Under the pieces are notes generated by a model. The model saw only the letters and a program-made list of their open reading frames with translations. It was not told the origin of the DNA and made no database searches. Source: Anaerolineales bacterium (GTDB lineage: Bacteria > Chloroflexota > Anaerolineae > Anaerolineales > Villigracilaceae). Taken from it: a DNA stretch of 64,000 bases. Made by a program: the position numbers and the translations under genes. The stretch spans positions 1,031,298-1,095,297 of the forward strand of contig JAIXKJ010000008.1 in the NCBI GenBank assembly GCA_026928255.1, in the 5' to 3' direction. Below, in pieces: positions 17,111 to 25,156 of this stretch (position 1 is its first letter; each line of letters starts with the position of its first letter).

Positions 17111-17857
17111 TTACGCGCCTGAATTAATGCGGAAAATCGGTTCGGTGTTGATGACGCTCGAACTGGAGACGACGTCTGAAGCGTAGCCGAGTTTTCGCAA
17201 AGCGATGCGGCGCACATAACTTAAGGTCGAGCGCACGGTCGAAGTCTCGGTCGAGAGGAGCGGGACGGTGGCGTTCTCTTCCAACGCGCGGCGCAGATCT
17301 TGCGCGGTTTTGCCGGGGAATTGCGTGCGCCCCGCGCCGACGGTGGAGTAAATGTGCGCGTCGCTCGACGAGACTTTGGCGAAGGGCAACGCGAGGGCTT
17401 GCTTGCGCGCAACTTTGTCGAAACCTTGCGTGCTGAAATTGAAGACCTCGATGCCTTTGACCGTCGCTTTGGCGGCTGGATTTTGTAAGGCGACAAAAAG
17501 CGCGTTGAGCGAAAGGCTGTAACGCAAGCCGTTGAAAGGGTGGGGGACGATTGCGACGCCGCCCTGCCGCCCGATGAGCAGCAGTGTTTCGGTGAGCGAA
17601 AGCCCGGCTGGCGGCGCGGCGCGGACGAAGAGCGCGAGCAGATGCCCGTCTGCGGTGCTGACTTCGACGCCGGGAATAACCTCGACGCCGTATTTTGGCG
17701 CAAGTTGTTGCGCCTCAAACGCGCCGCGAATTTCGTCATGATCGGTGAGGGCGATGACGTCTAATTTAATGTTGGCGGCTTGTTTAAGGATCGCTCGCAC
17801 AGTGGCGGTTGCGTCGGCGGAGTGAATAGAGTGGATGTGAAGGTCTGCGATGCCCAT
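17111..17857 (-). CDS. PHP-domain metal-dependent phosphoesterase
   Basis: This 248-residue protein has the PHP metal-binding motifs: DLHIHS near residue 5, TDHDE near 39, PGVEVST near 62, a PHP segment with His near 108, and SSSDAH near 170. Stand-alone PHP proteins hydrolyse phosphate esters such as nucleoside 3',5'-bisphosphates or histidinol phosphate; the substrate here is not known. The C-terminal 40 residues (VVSSSSVINTEP) are outside the core. It has no operon partner and converges on recO. Confidence 0.88.
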   Translation of the reverse strand: MGIADLHIHSIHSADATATVRAILKQAANIKLDVIALTDHDEIRGAFEAQQLAPKYGVEVIPGVEVSTADGHLLALFVRAAPPAGLSLTETLLLIGRQGGVAIVPHPFNGLRYSLSLNALFVALQNPAAKATVKGIEVFNFSTQGFDKVARKQALALPFAKVSSSDAHIYSTVGAGRTQFPGKTAQDLRRALEENATVPLLSTETSTVRSTLSYVRRIALRKLGYASDVVSSSSVINTEPIFRINSGA

Positions 17858-17993
17858 GCGGTTTCGCTCTCTCGATGCGAATTTTGACGGATGTTCACTT
17901 GTACTCCATTTTTTGAAAAATGTCCATAGAAGAATTGAAAAAAGTTGTTAGACGAATTTCGCGGACGAGTCAGCCCGTCAAAAGCGCTTCTGA

Positions 17994-17999
17994 TACAAT
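17994..17999 (+). promoter_or_regulatory. -10 box TACAAT for the FKBP gene
   Basis: GATACAAT lies about 30 nt before ATG 18029, giving a leader of about 22 nt that contains the Shine-Dalgarno AAAGGA. No convincing -35 is seen. Confidence 0.5.
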
Positions 18000-18028
18000 A
18001 GGCGCATTCAACCCGAAAGGATATAACT

Positions 18029-18520
18029 ATGGCGCACGATACGGTGAAAGACGGTTTGGTGGTTTCGATGGAGTATAAATTGACGGTGGACGGGCAATTG
18101 CTAGATTCTTCCGACGAAGCAGGACCGTTGCAATTTTTAGCGGGATATGGGAACATCGTTCCCGGCCTCGAAAACGAGATGATTGGCATGAAAATTGGCG
18201 AAAGCAAAACGGTCGTCGTGCAACCCGCCGACGGTTACGGCGAATACGAAGAGGACGCTTTCATGGACGTCGCTCGCGCCGATTTTCCGTCCGACGTGGA
18301 GATGGAAGACGGCATCGAGTTGGTCGTTACCGACGAAGAAGGCAATCAGCATATCGCTTATGTCGGCTCGTTTGACGACGAAAACATTCGGCTGGATTTC
18401 AATCATCCGCTGGCGGGCGCAACCCTAGAATTTTCTGTTAAGGTTGTCGCTTTGCGCGAACCGACCGAAGAGGAACTCGATCACGGTCACGTTCACGAAG
18501 GCGACGGACATCATCATTAA
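18029..18520 (+). CDS. FKBP-type peptidyl-prolyl isomerase, SlyD-like
   Basis: This 163-residue protein has a split FKBP domain (DGQLLDSS..., PLQFLAGYGNIVPGLENEMIGMKIGE) interrupted by an insert-in-flap chaperone domain (about residues 70-125), as in SlyD. The C-terminus is short and His-rich (DHGHVHEGDGHHH), a metal-binding tail similar to that of SlyD. It should isomerise prolyl bonds and assist folding in the cytosol, possibly handling nickel. The start has AAAGGATATAACT upstream. Confidence 0.93.
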   Translation: MAHDTVKDGLVVSMEYKLTVDGQLLDSSDEAGPLQFLAGYGNIVPGLENEMIGMKIGESKTVVVQPADGYGEYEEDAFMDVARADFPSDVEMEDGIELVVTDEEGNQHIAYVGSFDDENIRLDFNHPLAGATLEFSVKVVALREPTEEELDHGHVHEGDGHHH

Positions 18521-18537
18521 GTCGAAACGCTGAAATA

Positions 18538-18567
18538 AAAAACAACCCTCGTTTGAGGGTTGTTTTT
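18538..18567. terminator. Bidirectional terminator between FKBP gene and obg
   Basis: AAAAACAACCCTC-GTTT-GAGGGTTGTTTTT is a 13-bp stem with A-run and T-run on its two sides. It lies between the convergent FKBP and obg genes and should stop both. Confidence 0.9.
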
Positions 18568-19830
18568 TTACTCCTGCCATTCCAATTCAAAATTTCCGAT
18601 GAAGACTGTGTCGCCGTCTTGCACGCCCGCTTCGCGCAGGGCTTTGTCCACGCTCAATTTCTGCATCAGCCGCTGGAAGCGCCGCACCGAACCGTAATGC
18701 TCCCAAAAGGTCATCTTGGCGGCGCGTTCAATCGCCACGCCAGAGACGCGCCACTTGTCGCCGTCTTCGCGCTGAATGTCAAAGATATTTGGGTCTACCT
18801 CTGGTTTGTAAACGGGAAGCGACTCTTCGATTTCTTCGAGCGGAAGGTCTTGCAATTTGCGATATGCCGCAATCAAAATTTCTCGCGTGTTCTTGCGCGT
18901 CAACGCGGACGCGGTCAAAACCTGCACGCCTTTGGCTTTGAAATCCGCCCCAATTTTTTTCAAGCGCTCTTTTACGTCGGGTTGGTCGGTTTTGTTGATA
19001 ACCGCCACCTGCGGCTTCTTGCCCAATTTCTCGTCGAAGAGCGCCAACTCGGAGTTGATTTGACTAAAATCGGCGAGCGGATCTTCGGCTTGACCGTCAA
19101 TCATGTGGATGAGAATCCGCGTGCGTTGGATGTGGCGCAAAAAGTCGTGTCCCAAACCCGCGCCTTCGTGCGCCCCTTCGATGAGGCCGGGGATGTCCGC
19201 CAGCACGACGGTGGTTTCGTCGTCCAACTTGGCGACGCCGAGATTGGGCTCTAAGGTCGTGAACGGGTAGGCGCCGATTTTCGGTTTGGCGTTGGTCAAC
19301 ACCGAAAGCAAGGTGGACTTGCCCGCGTTGGGCAAGCCGATGATGCCGATGTCGGCGATGAGTTTAAGTTCGAGGCGCAGCGCGCGTTCTTCGTGCGGTT
19401 CGCCGCGTTCCGCCATGCGCGGCGCTTGATTGCGCGAGGTGGCGAAGTGCTGATTGCCGCGTCCGCCGCGCCCGCCCTTGCAGACGACGAGGCGCTGTTC
19501 GGCGTCGGTTAAGTCGCCGAGCAATTCGCCGCTTTCCGCGTCGTAGACGATTGTGCCGGGCGGAATGAGAATCACAACGTCTTTGCCGTTGCGCCCCGTT
19601 TTCTGCGCGCTGCCGCCGTTGACGCCGTCTTCCGCTTTGAAAGTTTGCTTGGGTTTGAAATGCGAAAGCGAATTGAGCGTGGACTTAACTTCAAGTACCA
19701 CGCTGCCGCCTTTGCCGCCGTCGCCGCCGTCGGGACCGCCGCGAGGCTCGTATTTTTCGCGGCGAAAATGCACCATGCCGTCGCCGCCTTTGCCCGATTT
19801 TACGAAGATGTTGACTTGATCAATAAACAT
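18568..19830 (-). CDS. obg: GTPase Obg/CgtA
   Basis: This 420-residue protein shows the three Obg domains. The Gly-rich Obg fold covers about residues 1-158 (FRREKYEPRGGPDGGDGGKGG). The G domain has GLPNAGKST, DIPGLIEGAHEGAGLG and NKTD. An OCT domain (from about 345) ends in FELEWQE. Obg acts in 50S ribosome assembly and stress responses. ATG 19830 is preceded 6 nt upstream by TATAAT and no Shine-Dalgarno, so the mRNA is probably leaderless. Confidence 0.96.
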   Translation of the reverse strand: MFIDQVNIFVKSGKGGDGMVHFRREKYEPRGGPDGGDGGKGGSVVLEVKSTLNSLSHFKPKQTFKAEDGVNGGSAQKTGRNGKDVVILIPPGTIVYDAESGELLGDLTDAEQRLVVCKGGRGGRGNQHFATSRNQAPRMAERGEPHEERALRLELKLIADIGIIGLPNAGKSTLLSVLTNAKPKIGAYPFTTLEPNLGVAKLDDETTVVLADIPGLIEGAHEGAGLGHDFLRHIQRTRILIHMIDGQAEDPLADFSQINSELALFDEKLGKKPQVAVINKTDQPDVKERLKKIGADFKAKGVQVLTASALTRKNTREILIAAYRKLQDLPLEEIEESLPVYKPEVDPNIFDIQREDGDKWRVSGVAIERAAKMTFWEHYGSVRRFQRLMQKLSVDKALREAGVQDGDTVFIGNFELEWQE

Positions 19831-19836
19831 GCGCCT

Positions 19837-19842
19837 ATTATA
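19837..19842 (-). promoter_or_regulatory. -10 box TATAAT of obg (leaderless candidate)
   Basis: On the minus strand TATAAT is followed by only AGGCGC before the ATG of obg, so transcription should start at or next to the start codon. Confidence 0.6.
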
Positions 19843-19858
19843 ACGGAGAGATAAAATA

Positions 19859-19887
19859 AAAAGTCGGCTTGCCGCAAGCCGACTTTT
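19859..19887 (-). terminator. Terminator of the cpgS-like gene
   Basis: AAAAGTCGGCTTG-CCG-CAAGCCGACTTTT is a 13-bp perfect stem. On the minus strand it is followed by TTTTTATTTT. It lies 14 nt after the stop of the upstream minus-strand gene and separates it from obg. Confidence 0.88.
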
Positions 19888-19901
19888 CCAATCTCTAATT
19901 T

Positions 19902-21221
19902 TTACTTCTTCCCAATTTTTTTCATCAACACGTCTTCCAACGTCGGCTGACCGATCTCTTGCAATTCGTAGCGCACGCGCTGAGTCGGCTTGTTGATTTT
20001 GATGATTCGGCTTAGGTCAATCGGCGTGCCGATGACGACTAAATCCGCGTCCGCCGTGTTGATGGTTTCTTCCAACTCGCGGACTTGTTTTTCGCCGTAC
20101 CCCATCGCGGGCAAAATCGTCCCGGTCTTTGGATATTTCTCAAAGGTCTTGGCAATCGAACCGACGGCGAAGGGGCGCGGGTCGACAATTTCCGCCGCGC
20201 CGAAACGCCGAGCCGCGACGTAGCCCGCGCCGTAAGCCATCTCGCCGTGCGTCAGCGTCGGTCCGTCTTCGACGACCAGCACGCGCTTGCCGAGAATGGC
20301 TTCGGGGTTGTCCACGAAGAGGGGCGACGCGCCCTCGATTTGAACCGCGTGGGGATTCAAAGCCCGCAAATTTTCGTGTACGCGGATGACCGCTTCGGCG
20401 TCCGCCGTGTCCACTTTGTTGATGACGAAACAATCCGCCATGCGGACGTTGGTCTCGCCAGGGTAATAAGCGGACTCGTGCCCCGCGCGGTGCGGGTCGG
20501 CGACGACGATTTGATAATCGGAAATGTAAAAGGGAAAATCGTTGTTGCCGCCGTCCCACAAGATGATGTCCGCTTCGCCTTCGGCTTGGCGCAAAATCTT
20601 TTCGTAGTCCACGCCCGCGTAGATGATCACGCCGTTGTCAATGTGTGGTTCGTATTCTTCGCGCTCTTCAATGGTGCATTCAAATTCGTCCAAATCGTCG
20701 TAAGAGGCGTAGCGCTGAACTTCCTGCGCGACGAGGTTGCCGTAAGGCATCGGATGACGAATCGCCGCGACTTTATAACCCATCTTTTGCAGAATTGCCG
20801 CCGCGCGCCGCGTCGTTTGACTTTTTCCCGAACCCGTCCGCACGGCGCAAACCGAGACGACCGGCTTCGTGGATTTTATCTGCGTGCTTTTCGCGCCCAT
20901 CAAGCGGAAGTCCGCGCCGGCGGCGTTGACGGCGCTGGCTTTGTGCATCACATACTCGTGCGGCACGTCGCTGTACGCGAAGACCACTTGTTCGACGTTG
21001 TGCGCTTTGATTAGGTCGAGCAGTTCTTCTTCGGCGCGGATGGGGATTCCGCTGGGGTATAAATCCCCCGCCAACTCTCGCGGGTAGAGGCGACCTTCAA
21101 TATCGGGAATTTGCGTAGCGGTAAACGCGACGACTTCGTACTCTTTATTCCCGCGAAAGAAAACGTTGAAGTTGTGAAAATCGCGCCCGGCGGCGCCCAT
21201 GATAATTGTTTTAATTGGCAT
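19902..21221 (-). CDS. Cyclic 2,3-diphosphoglycerate synthetase family protein
   Basis: This 439-residue protein starts at ATG 21221 with a strong Shine-Dalgarno (AGGAGG); a frame extending upstream is rejected. The N-terminus resembles a Rossmann domain (KTIIMGAAGRDFHNFN). A P-loop (VRTGSGKSQTTR) lies near residue 140, then a DGGNNDFPFY segment and NKVD near 270. The family includes methanogen CpgS, which makes cyclic 2,3-diphosphoglycerate with ATP. Bacterial members are widespread but largely untested, so the reaction here is inferred only from homology. It stands alone between bioY and obg with its own terminator. Confidence 0.8.
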   Translation of the reverse strand: MPIKTIIMGAAGRDFHNFNVFFRGNKEYEVVAFTATQIPDIEGRLYPRELAGDLYPSGIPIRAEEELLDLIKAHNVEQVVFAYSDVPHEYVMHKASAVNAAGADFRLMGAKSTQIKSTKPVVSVCAVRTGSGKSQTTRRAAAILQKMGYKVAAIRHPMPYGNLVAQEVQRYASYDDLDEFECTIEEREEYEPHIDNGVIIYAGVDYEKILRQAEGEADIILWDGGNNDFPFYISDYQIVVADPHRAGHESAYYPGETNVRMADCFVINKVDTADAEAVIRVHENLRALNPHAVQIEGASPLFVDNPEAILGKRVLVVEDGPTLTHGEMAYGAGYVAARRFGAAEIVDPRPFAVGSIAKTFEKYPKTGTILPAMGYGEKQVRELEETINTADADLVVIGTPIDLSRIIKINKPTQRVRYELQEIGQPTLEDVLMKKIGKK

Positions 21222-21308
21222 CAAAACCTCCTGTGAATAATTTGAATCTAAAACAAAACTTCTCGCGGAAGTAGTACCATTCAACCTGATTTTGAGATGA
21301 CATTAGAT

Positions 21309-21884
21309 TTAGCGCAGCGCTTTCCAAGCGGCGGGCAACGCGACGGCGGCGGCAATTAATTTGAACGCATCGCCGACAAGGAAGGGCAGCAAGCCGACTT
21401 GCAAGGCTTTGAGCGCGTCGCCGCCGAAGAGGACCGTCAGCCAGAGGACGCCGCAAGCGTAGATGATTAGCGTGCCGACAAAAAACGGCGCGAGGGAGGT
21501 TTTGAAACGGCGCTCCATGCCGCGCTCCGCCAGCAGACCGACGACGTAAGCCGCGCCGACAAAGCCGAGCAGATAGCCAGCCGTCGCGCCGCTAAACACG
21601 CTCAGCCCGCTGACGCCGCCGGCGAAGAAGGGCGCGCCCGCCGCGCCTTGCGCGAGATATGCCAGCACCGCCGCGACTCCGCGCTTCGAGCCGAGCGCCG
21701 CGCCGATTAACAAAACGCCGAAAGTCTGCGCGGTAACGGGGACGGGCGAAAAAGGCAGCGCGAACTTAATCTGCGCCAAAAGCGCGACGAGCCACGAGCC
21801 GAGCAAAACGAGAGTCAAATCGCGGACGAGGTTTGAGTTGCGCGGAAAGGCGCGTTGATAAAGAGTCGGTGCGAGGGTGGTCAT
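21309..21884 (-). CDS. bioY: Biotin transporter substrate-specific component BioY
   Basis: This 191-residue integral membrane protein has six hydrophobic segments and the BioY signature region (FALPFSPVPVTAQTFGVLLIGAALG). BioY is the biotin-binding S component of an ECF-type importer. The energising BioM/BioN-type subunits are not in the window, so it must share a module encoded elsewhere. The start at 21884 has AGGAG 6 nt upstream. No biotin synthesis genes are near. Confidence 0.93.
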   Translation of the reverse strand: MTTLAPTLYQRAFPRNSNLVRDLTLVLLGSWLVALLAQIKFALPFSPVPVTAQTFGVLLIGAALGSKRGVAAVLAYLAQGAAGAPFFAGGVSGLSVFSGATAGYLLGFVGAAYVVGLLAERGMERRFKTSLAPFFVGTLIIYACGVLWLTVLFGGDALKALQVGLLPFLVGDAFKLIAAAVALPAAWKALR

Positions 21885-21948
21885 AAAATCTCCTAAATGG
21901 GAATGTCAACGCTTATAACACGCAAAACGCCGCGAAGATTTGGACTCT

Positions 21949-22021
21949 GTCGTTTCGAGCCTGCTGTTGAGCTTCCAAAAGGGAGGAATTCTTTTTGCTC
22001 CCTTTGGTCGTTCAGAATGAC
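21949..22021. repeat. Imperfect palindromic element between bioY and argS
   Basis: An inner stem (CCAAAAGGGAG with CTCCCTTTGG) sits inside outer arms GTCGTTTCGAG and TTCAGAATGAC, which pair imperfectly. The outer sequence resembles the GTCATT...AATGAC ends of the elements at 34889-34972 and 59094-59172. Confidence 0.6.
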
Positions 22022-22029
22022 TTGAAACG

Positions 22030-23850
22030 CTACATCGCGTCTGGTGCTTGGATGTCGAGCAAATGCAGCGCGTTGACCAGAACTTGCTTCGTCGCCGCCA
22101 CTAACAGCAGACGGGCGTTCTTGATTTTTTCGTCCTCCGTTTGCAAAACGGGCACGGCGTGATAAAACGAATGAAAGGCGTTGGCGAGGTCGTAGGCGTA
22201 AGTCGCCATCACCAGCGGACGATATTCCTCCGCCGCCTGTTGCGCCTTTTGCGGAAATTGCGACAACTGCTCGATGAGTTCGATTTCCTGTTTGGCTAAA
22301 TCGTAGTTGAAGGTTTCAGGCTGAAGGGCGGAAGTCGAAGGTTTGAAATTGGCTTTCTTCAAAATCGAGTTGGCGCGGACGTGCGCGTTTTGAATGTACG
22401 GTCCCGTGCGCCCGTCGAAAGAAAGCGCCTCGTCAATGTGAAAGACGATGTCTTTGTTATTGTCCACCGAAAGCATGGAATAAATCAACGCGCCCATGCC
22501 GATTTGCCGCGCGATTTTCTCGCGTTCGGCGGAAGAAAGTTCCACGCTTTTTTCGACGTTCAGCGAAAGCACGCGCTTAACCGCTTCGTCGTAAACTTCC
22601 TTAAATAAAGTTACGCGCCCCTTGCGCGAAGACATCGCGCCTTCGGGCAGGCTGACAAAGCCATAGCCGAGATGATGACATTTCTCCGCTTGCGCGAATC
22701 CCCATAATTTAAGGATGGCGAAGGCTTGTTGCAAATGCAGCGATTGGCGCGTGTCCACGACGTAGATCGAACGATCTACATGATATTTTTCAAACTTTTC
22801 TTTTGCCAGCGCCAAATCTTTGGTCAGGTATAAACTTGTCCCGTCGGCGCGCAAGATGACGTTCGTGCGATATTTCTCTTTGGTCAGCCCCAACTTCTCG
22901 TCAATCTTGACGATGACCGCGCCGCCTTGCGGGCGTTCGTCGTCGGCGATGCCTTTGGCGATCAACTCGTCCACAATCGCTTTGGAAGGCGCGTCCACGT
23001 CCGATTCAAAAAACCACACGTCAATGTCAATGTCGAGCATTTGTAAAATTTCGCGCAGTTCGTCCAAACTCCAACGGCGGGTAACGTGCCACAACTCGCG
23101 CACCTGCGGATCGCCCGCGTCCCATTTGCGGTACATCTCGCGCCGCTCGGCTTCGTAGGCTTCGCGTTGCGCCGTCTCTGCGGGCGTTTCGTTTTCTTTT
23201 TTCTCCAACAATTGGTTGGCTTCGACGTACAACTTCAACAGCCACTGTCCGCGCTCGTGCACGCCAGCCGGCTCTTGCCCTTTGTAAAATTTATCGTACA
23301 TCCACAACACGGTGATGACGCCCAAACCCAAATCGCCGGGGTACGAAGCGCGAATCGTCCGATAGCCCGCAAACTCCGTCAGCCGCGCCAAGACTTCGCC
23401 CAGCGCCGCGTTGCGCGCATGACCGATGTGAAACGAATGATGCGTGTTCGGCTGCGCGTACTCCACCATCACCGTCTCAGATTTCAATTTGCCGCGCCCA
23501 AAGTTCGCGCCGTTTTTTAAGACTTCGTCCACAACGCGCAGCGCGTACTCGGACGTTTTGAAATAAATATTAAGATAGCCTTTGACCGCTTCGACATGAC
23601 GAATGCCCGCTTCGCCGCTTATCTGACCTTTGACCTGTTCGGCGATTTCCTGAGCCTTTTGCGGCGCGGACATATTTTCCGACCTTCCGCGTTTGGCTTC
23701 GTTAGCCGCCGTCTGAAAGAACGACGTGGCAAAGCCCCATTCGCCCGAAAAGGGGATCGGCTTCCATTTCAATTCCGCCAGTTGAATGTCGTTGGCGGCG
23801 CAATAAGTTTTGATTTTTTCTTCAACGAGTTGTTGTTCTTTTTGAAACAT
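22030..23850 (-). CDS. argS: Arginyl-tRNA synthetase
   Basis: This 606-residue class I synthetase starts at ATG 23850 (MFQKEQQLVEEKI); upstream in-frame Met codons lie before the promoter. It has an N-terminal Add-1 domain, the HIGH-type motif HHSFHIGHARNAALG near residue 140, and an SSRKG sequence in the KMSK position (about 390). The C-terminal anticodon-binding helical domain ends with the normal motif (AFHSFYHAVPVL...). It charges tRNA-Arg in the cytosol. Confidence 0.96.
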   Translation of the reverse strand: MFQKEQQLVEEKIKTYCAANDIQLAELKWKPIPFSGEWGFATSFFQTAANEAKRGRSENMSAPQKAQEIAEQVKGQISGEAGIRHVEAVKGYLNIYFKTSEYALRVVDEVLKNGANFGRGKLKSETVMVEYAQPNTHHSFHIGHARNAALGEVLARLTEFAGYRTIRASYPGDLGLGVITVLWMYDKFYKGQEPAGVHERGQWLLKLYVEANQLLEKKENETPAETAQREAYEAERREMYRKWDAGDPQVRELWHVTRRWSLDELREILQMLDIDIDVWFFESDVDAPSKAIVDELIAKGIADDERPQGGAVIVKIDEKLGLTKEKYRTNVILRADGTSLYLTKDLALAKEKFEKYHVDRSIYVVDTRQSLHLQQAFAILKLWGFAQAEKCHHLGYGFVSLPEGAMSSRKGRVTLFKEVYDEAVKRVLSLNVEKSVELSSAEREKIARQIGMGALIYSMLSVDNNKDIVFHIDEALSFDGRTGPYIQNAHVRANSILKKANFKPSTSALQPETFNYDLAKQEIELIEQLSQFPQKAQQAAEEYRPLVMATYAYDLANAFHSFYHAVPVLQTEDEKIKNARLLLVAATKQVLVNALHLLDIQAPDAM

Positions 23851-23860
23851 ATCGCCTTTA

Positions 23861-23866
23861 ATTATA
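23861..23866 (-). promoter_or_regulatory. -10 box TATAAT of argS
   Basis: TATAAT ends 10 nt before the argS ATG, so the leader would be only about 3 nt. The AAAGG between the box and the ATG would lie upstream of the transcript start. Confidence 0.5.
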
Positions 23867-23884
23867 TCAATAACGCTTAACAAA

Positions 23885-23908
23885 AACGGGAGTCTTGCGA
23901 CTCCCGTT
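23885..23908 (-). terminator. Terminator of rpsT
   Basis: AACGGGAGTC-TTGC-GACTCCCGTT is a 10-bp perfect stem. On the minus strand it is followed by TTTG and lies 22 nt after the rpsT stop. Confidence 0.85.
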
Positions 23909-23929
23909 GCAGTTGAACGCCGAAAAAAC

Positions 23930-24202
23930 TTACGCGCTCTTTTTCGTCAACGCGGCAAGGGCTTTCATCAAGCGGCTCTTGCGACGAGCGACGGTGTTCT
24001 TGTGCATCACGCCTTTTTCAACGGCTTTGTCCAAAGCGCTGACGGCTTTCAACACAGCCTGCGCGGTTTCGGGCGTCTCGTTGACGAGAGATTTGCGCGC
24101 GGCGCTGTCGGCGGAACGGGCGGCGCCGCGCGTATTGCGGTTGCGTAAACGGCGTTTCTCGTTCTGACGATTGCGTTTGATTTGAGATTGAATGTTAGCC
24201 AA
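23930..24202 (-). CDS. rpsT: 30S ribosomal protein S20
   Basis: This 90-residue, very basic protein (ANIQSQIKRNRQNEKRRLRNRNTRG) is the primary 16S rRNA-binding protein S20, of normal length. The start codon is TTG at 24202, with GGAGGA 6 nt upstream. E. coli rpsT also starts with UUG, where the weak codon is linked to autoregulation, so the same start here may be functional. It is a single gene with its own terminator. Confidence 0.95.
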   Translation of the reverse strand: MANIQSQIKRNRQNEKRRLRNRNTRGAARSADSAARKSLVNETPETAQAVLKAVSALDKAVEKGVMHKNTVARRKSRLMKALAALTKKSA

Positions 24203-24275
24203 GGTCTTCCTCCAAAAAATTCCTTACTTGATGACAGCGGCGTATTTTACACGCTTGCGGCGAATTTGTCTAGGA

Positions 24276-25088
24276 TTACGGCGTCGGGGTTGCGGGCGCG
24301 GCGTTGATGGGCGTTAACGTCGCCGTCGGCAAGAAGGTGCCGGGGCCGGGCGTAATCGGCGTGCTGGTCGGCGGGCGGGTTTGAGTCGGCGTTACCATGT
24401 TGACGGGGATGACCAACACCTGACCGACGAAGAGCGCGTTCGGGTTGGTAATCGAATTTTCTTTCATAATCTCTTCGATGGTGCTGTTGAATTTATCTGC
24501 AATCGCGCCGAGCGAATCGCCCGCTTGCACGACGTAATCAATCTTTGTGCCTTTCGCCAAATTGGGCGGAATGGGCGTGGCGGTGGGCGGTTTCATGTCG
24601 GGGTTGGGCAATAAGATGACTTGACCGGGTATGACGTTTAACGTAGTCGGGTCTACGCCTTGCGGAAATTGTCCGGGCATGGCAGGCGGGACGTAAGGAT
24701 TCAAAATCAGAATCAATTGAATCGCATCTGGCCCGAGGTTGAATTTTTCGGCGATGGCGTAGAGCGAATCGTCGGCTTGAACGGTGTAAGTGAATGGCGC
24801 GGAAAATGTCGGCGTGAGCGTGATAGTGGGCGTGTTGGTAATGGTTACCGTCGGCGTCGGGGTGAGGGTGCTGGTCGAAGTGGGCGTTAAGGTCGGCGTT
24901 GGGGTTTCGGTGGCGAGCCAAATGTTAATCGGCTTGCCGGGCAGCGTCATCCAATAGATTAATAGCGCGATTCCTCCTAAGAGGAATAAAACGGCGGCGG
25001 CGACGGCGGCGTTTTGCCGTCCGCGGTTGCGTTTGTGGAGCGAGCGCAGGCTTCCAGAGGAAGAGGCGCCGGGCGGTCGAAGGGTCAT
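24276..25088 (-). CDS. LysM-domain membrane protein with Thr/Pro linkers
   Basis: This 270-residue protein has a cytosolic Ser/Arg-rich N-terminus and one membrane segment (about 28-48). A TPTPTLTPTSTSTLTPTPT-like linker follows (about 60-95). The first LysM domain (FTYTVQADDSLYAIAEKFN) lies at about 98-160, the second (IDYVVQAGDSLGAIADKFN) at about 183-230, and a Pro/Thr tail ends it. LysM modules bind peptidoglycan or other N-acetylglucosamine polymers, so this is a membrane-anchored, cell-envelope-facing protein. A minus-strand TAGAAT and the Shine-Dalgarno AAAGGA precede it. The enzymatic role, if any, is unknown. Confidence 0.88.
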   Translation of the reverse strand: MTLRPPGASSSGSLRSLHKRNRGRQNAAVAAAVLFLLGGIALLIYWMTLPGKPINIWLATETPTPTLTPTSTSTLTPTPTVTITNTPTITLTPTFSAPFTYTVQADDSLYAIAEKFNLGPDAIQLILILNPYVPPAMPGQFPQGVDPTTLNVIPGQVILLPNPDMKPPTATPIPPNLAKGTKIDYVVQAGDSLGAIADKFNSTIEEIMKENSITNPNALFVGQVLVIPVNMVTPTQTRPPTSTPITPGPGTFLPTATLTPINAAPATPTP

Positions 25089-25156
25089 GGTCTAATCCTT
25101 TTGCGCGTGCGTAATTTAGTGCGGGGAGATTCTACCTGAAAAAAAGAAATTGCGGA

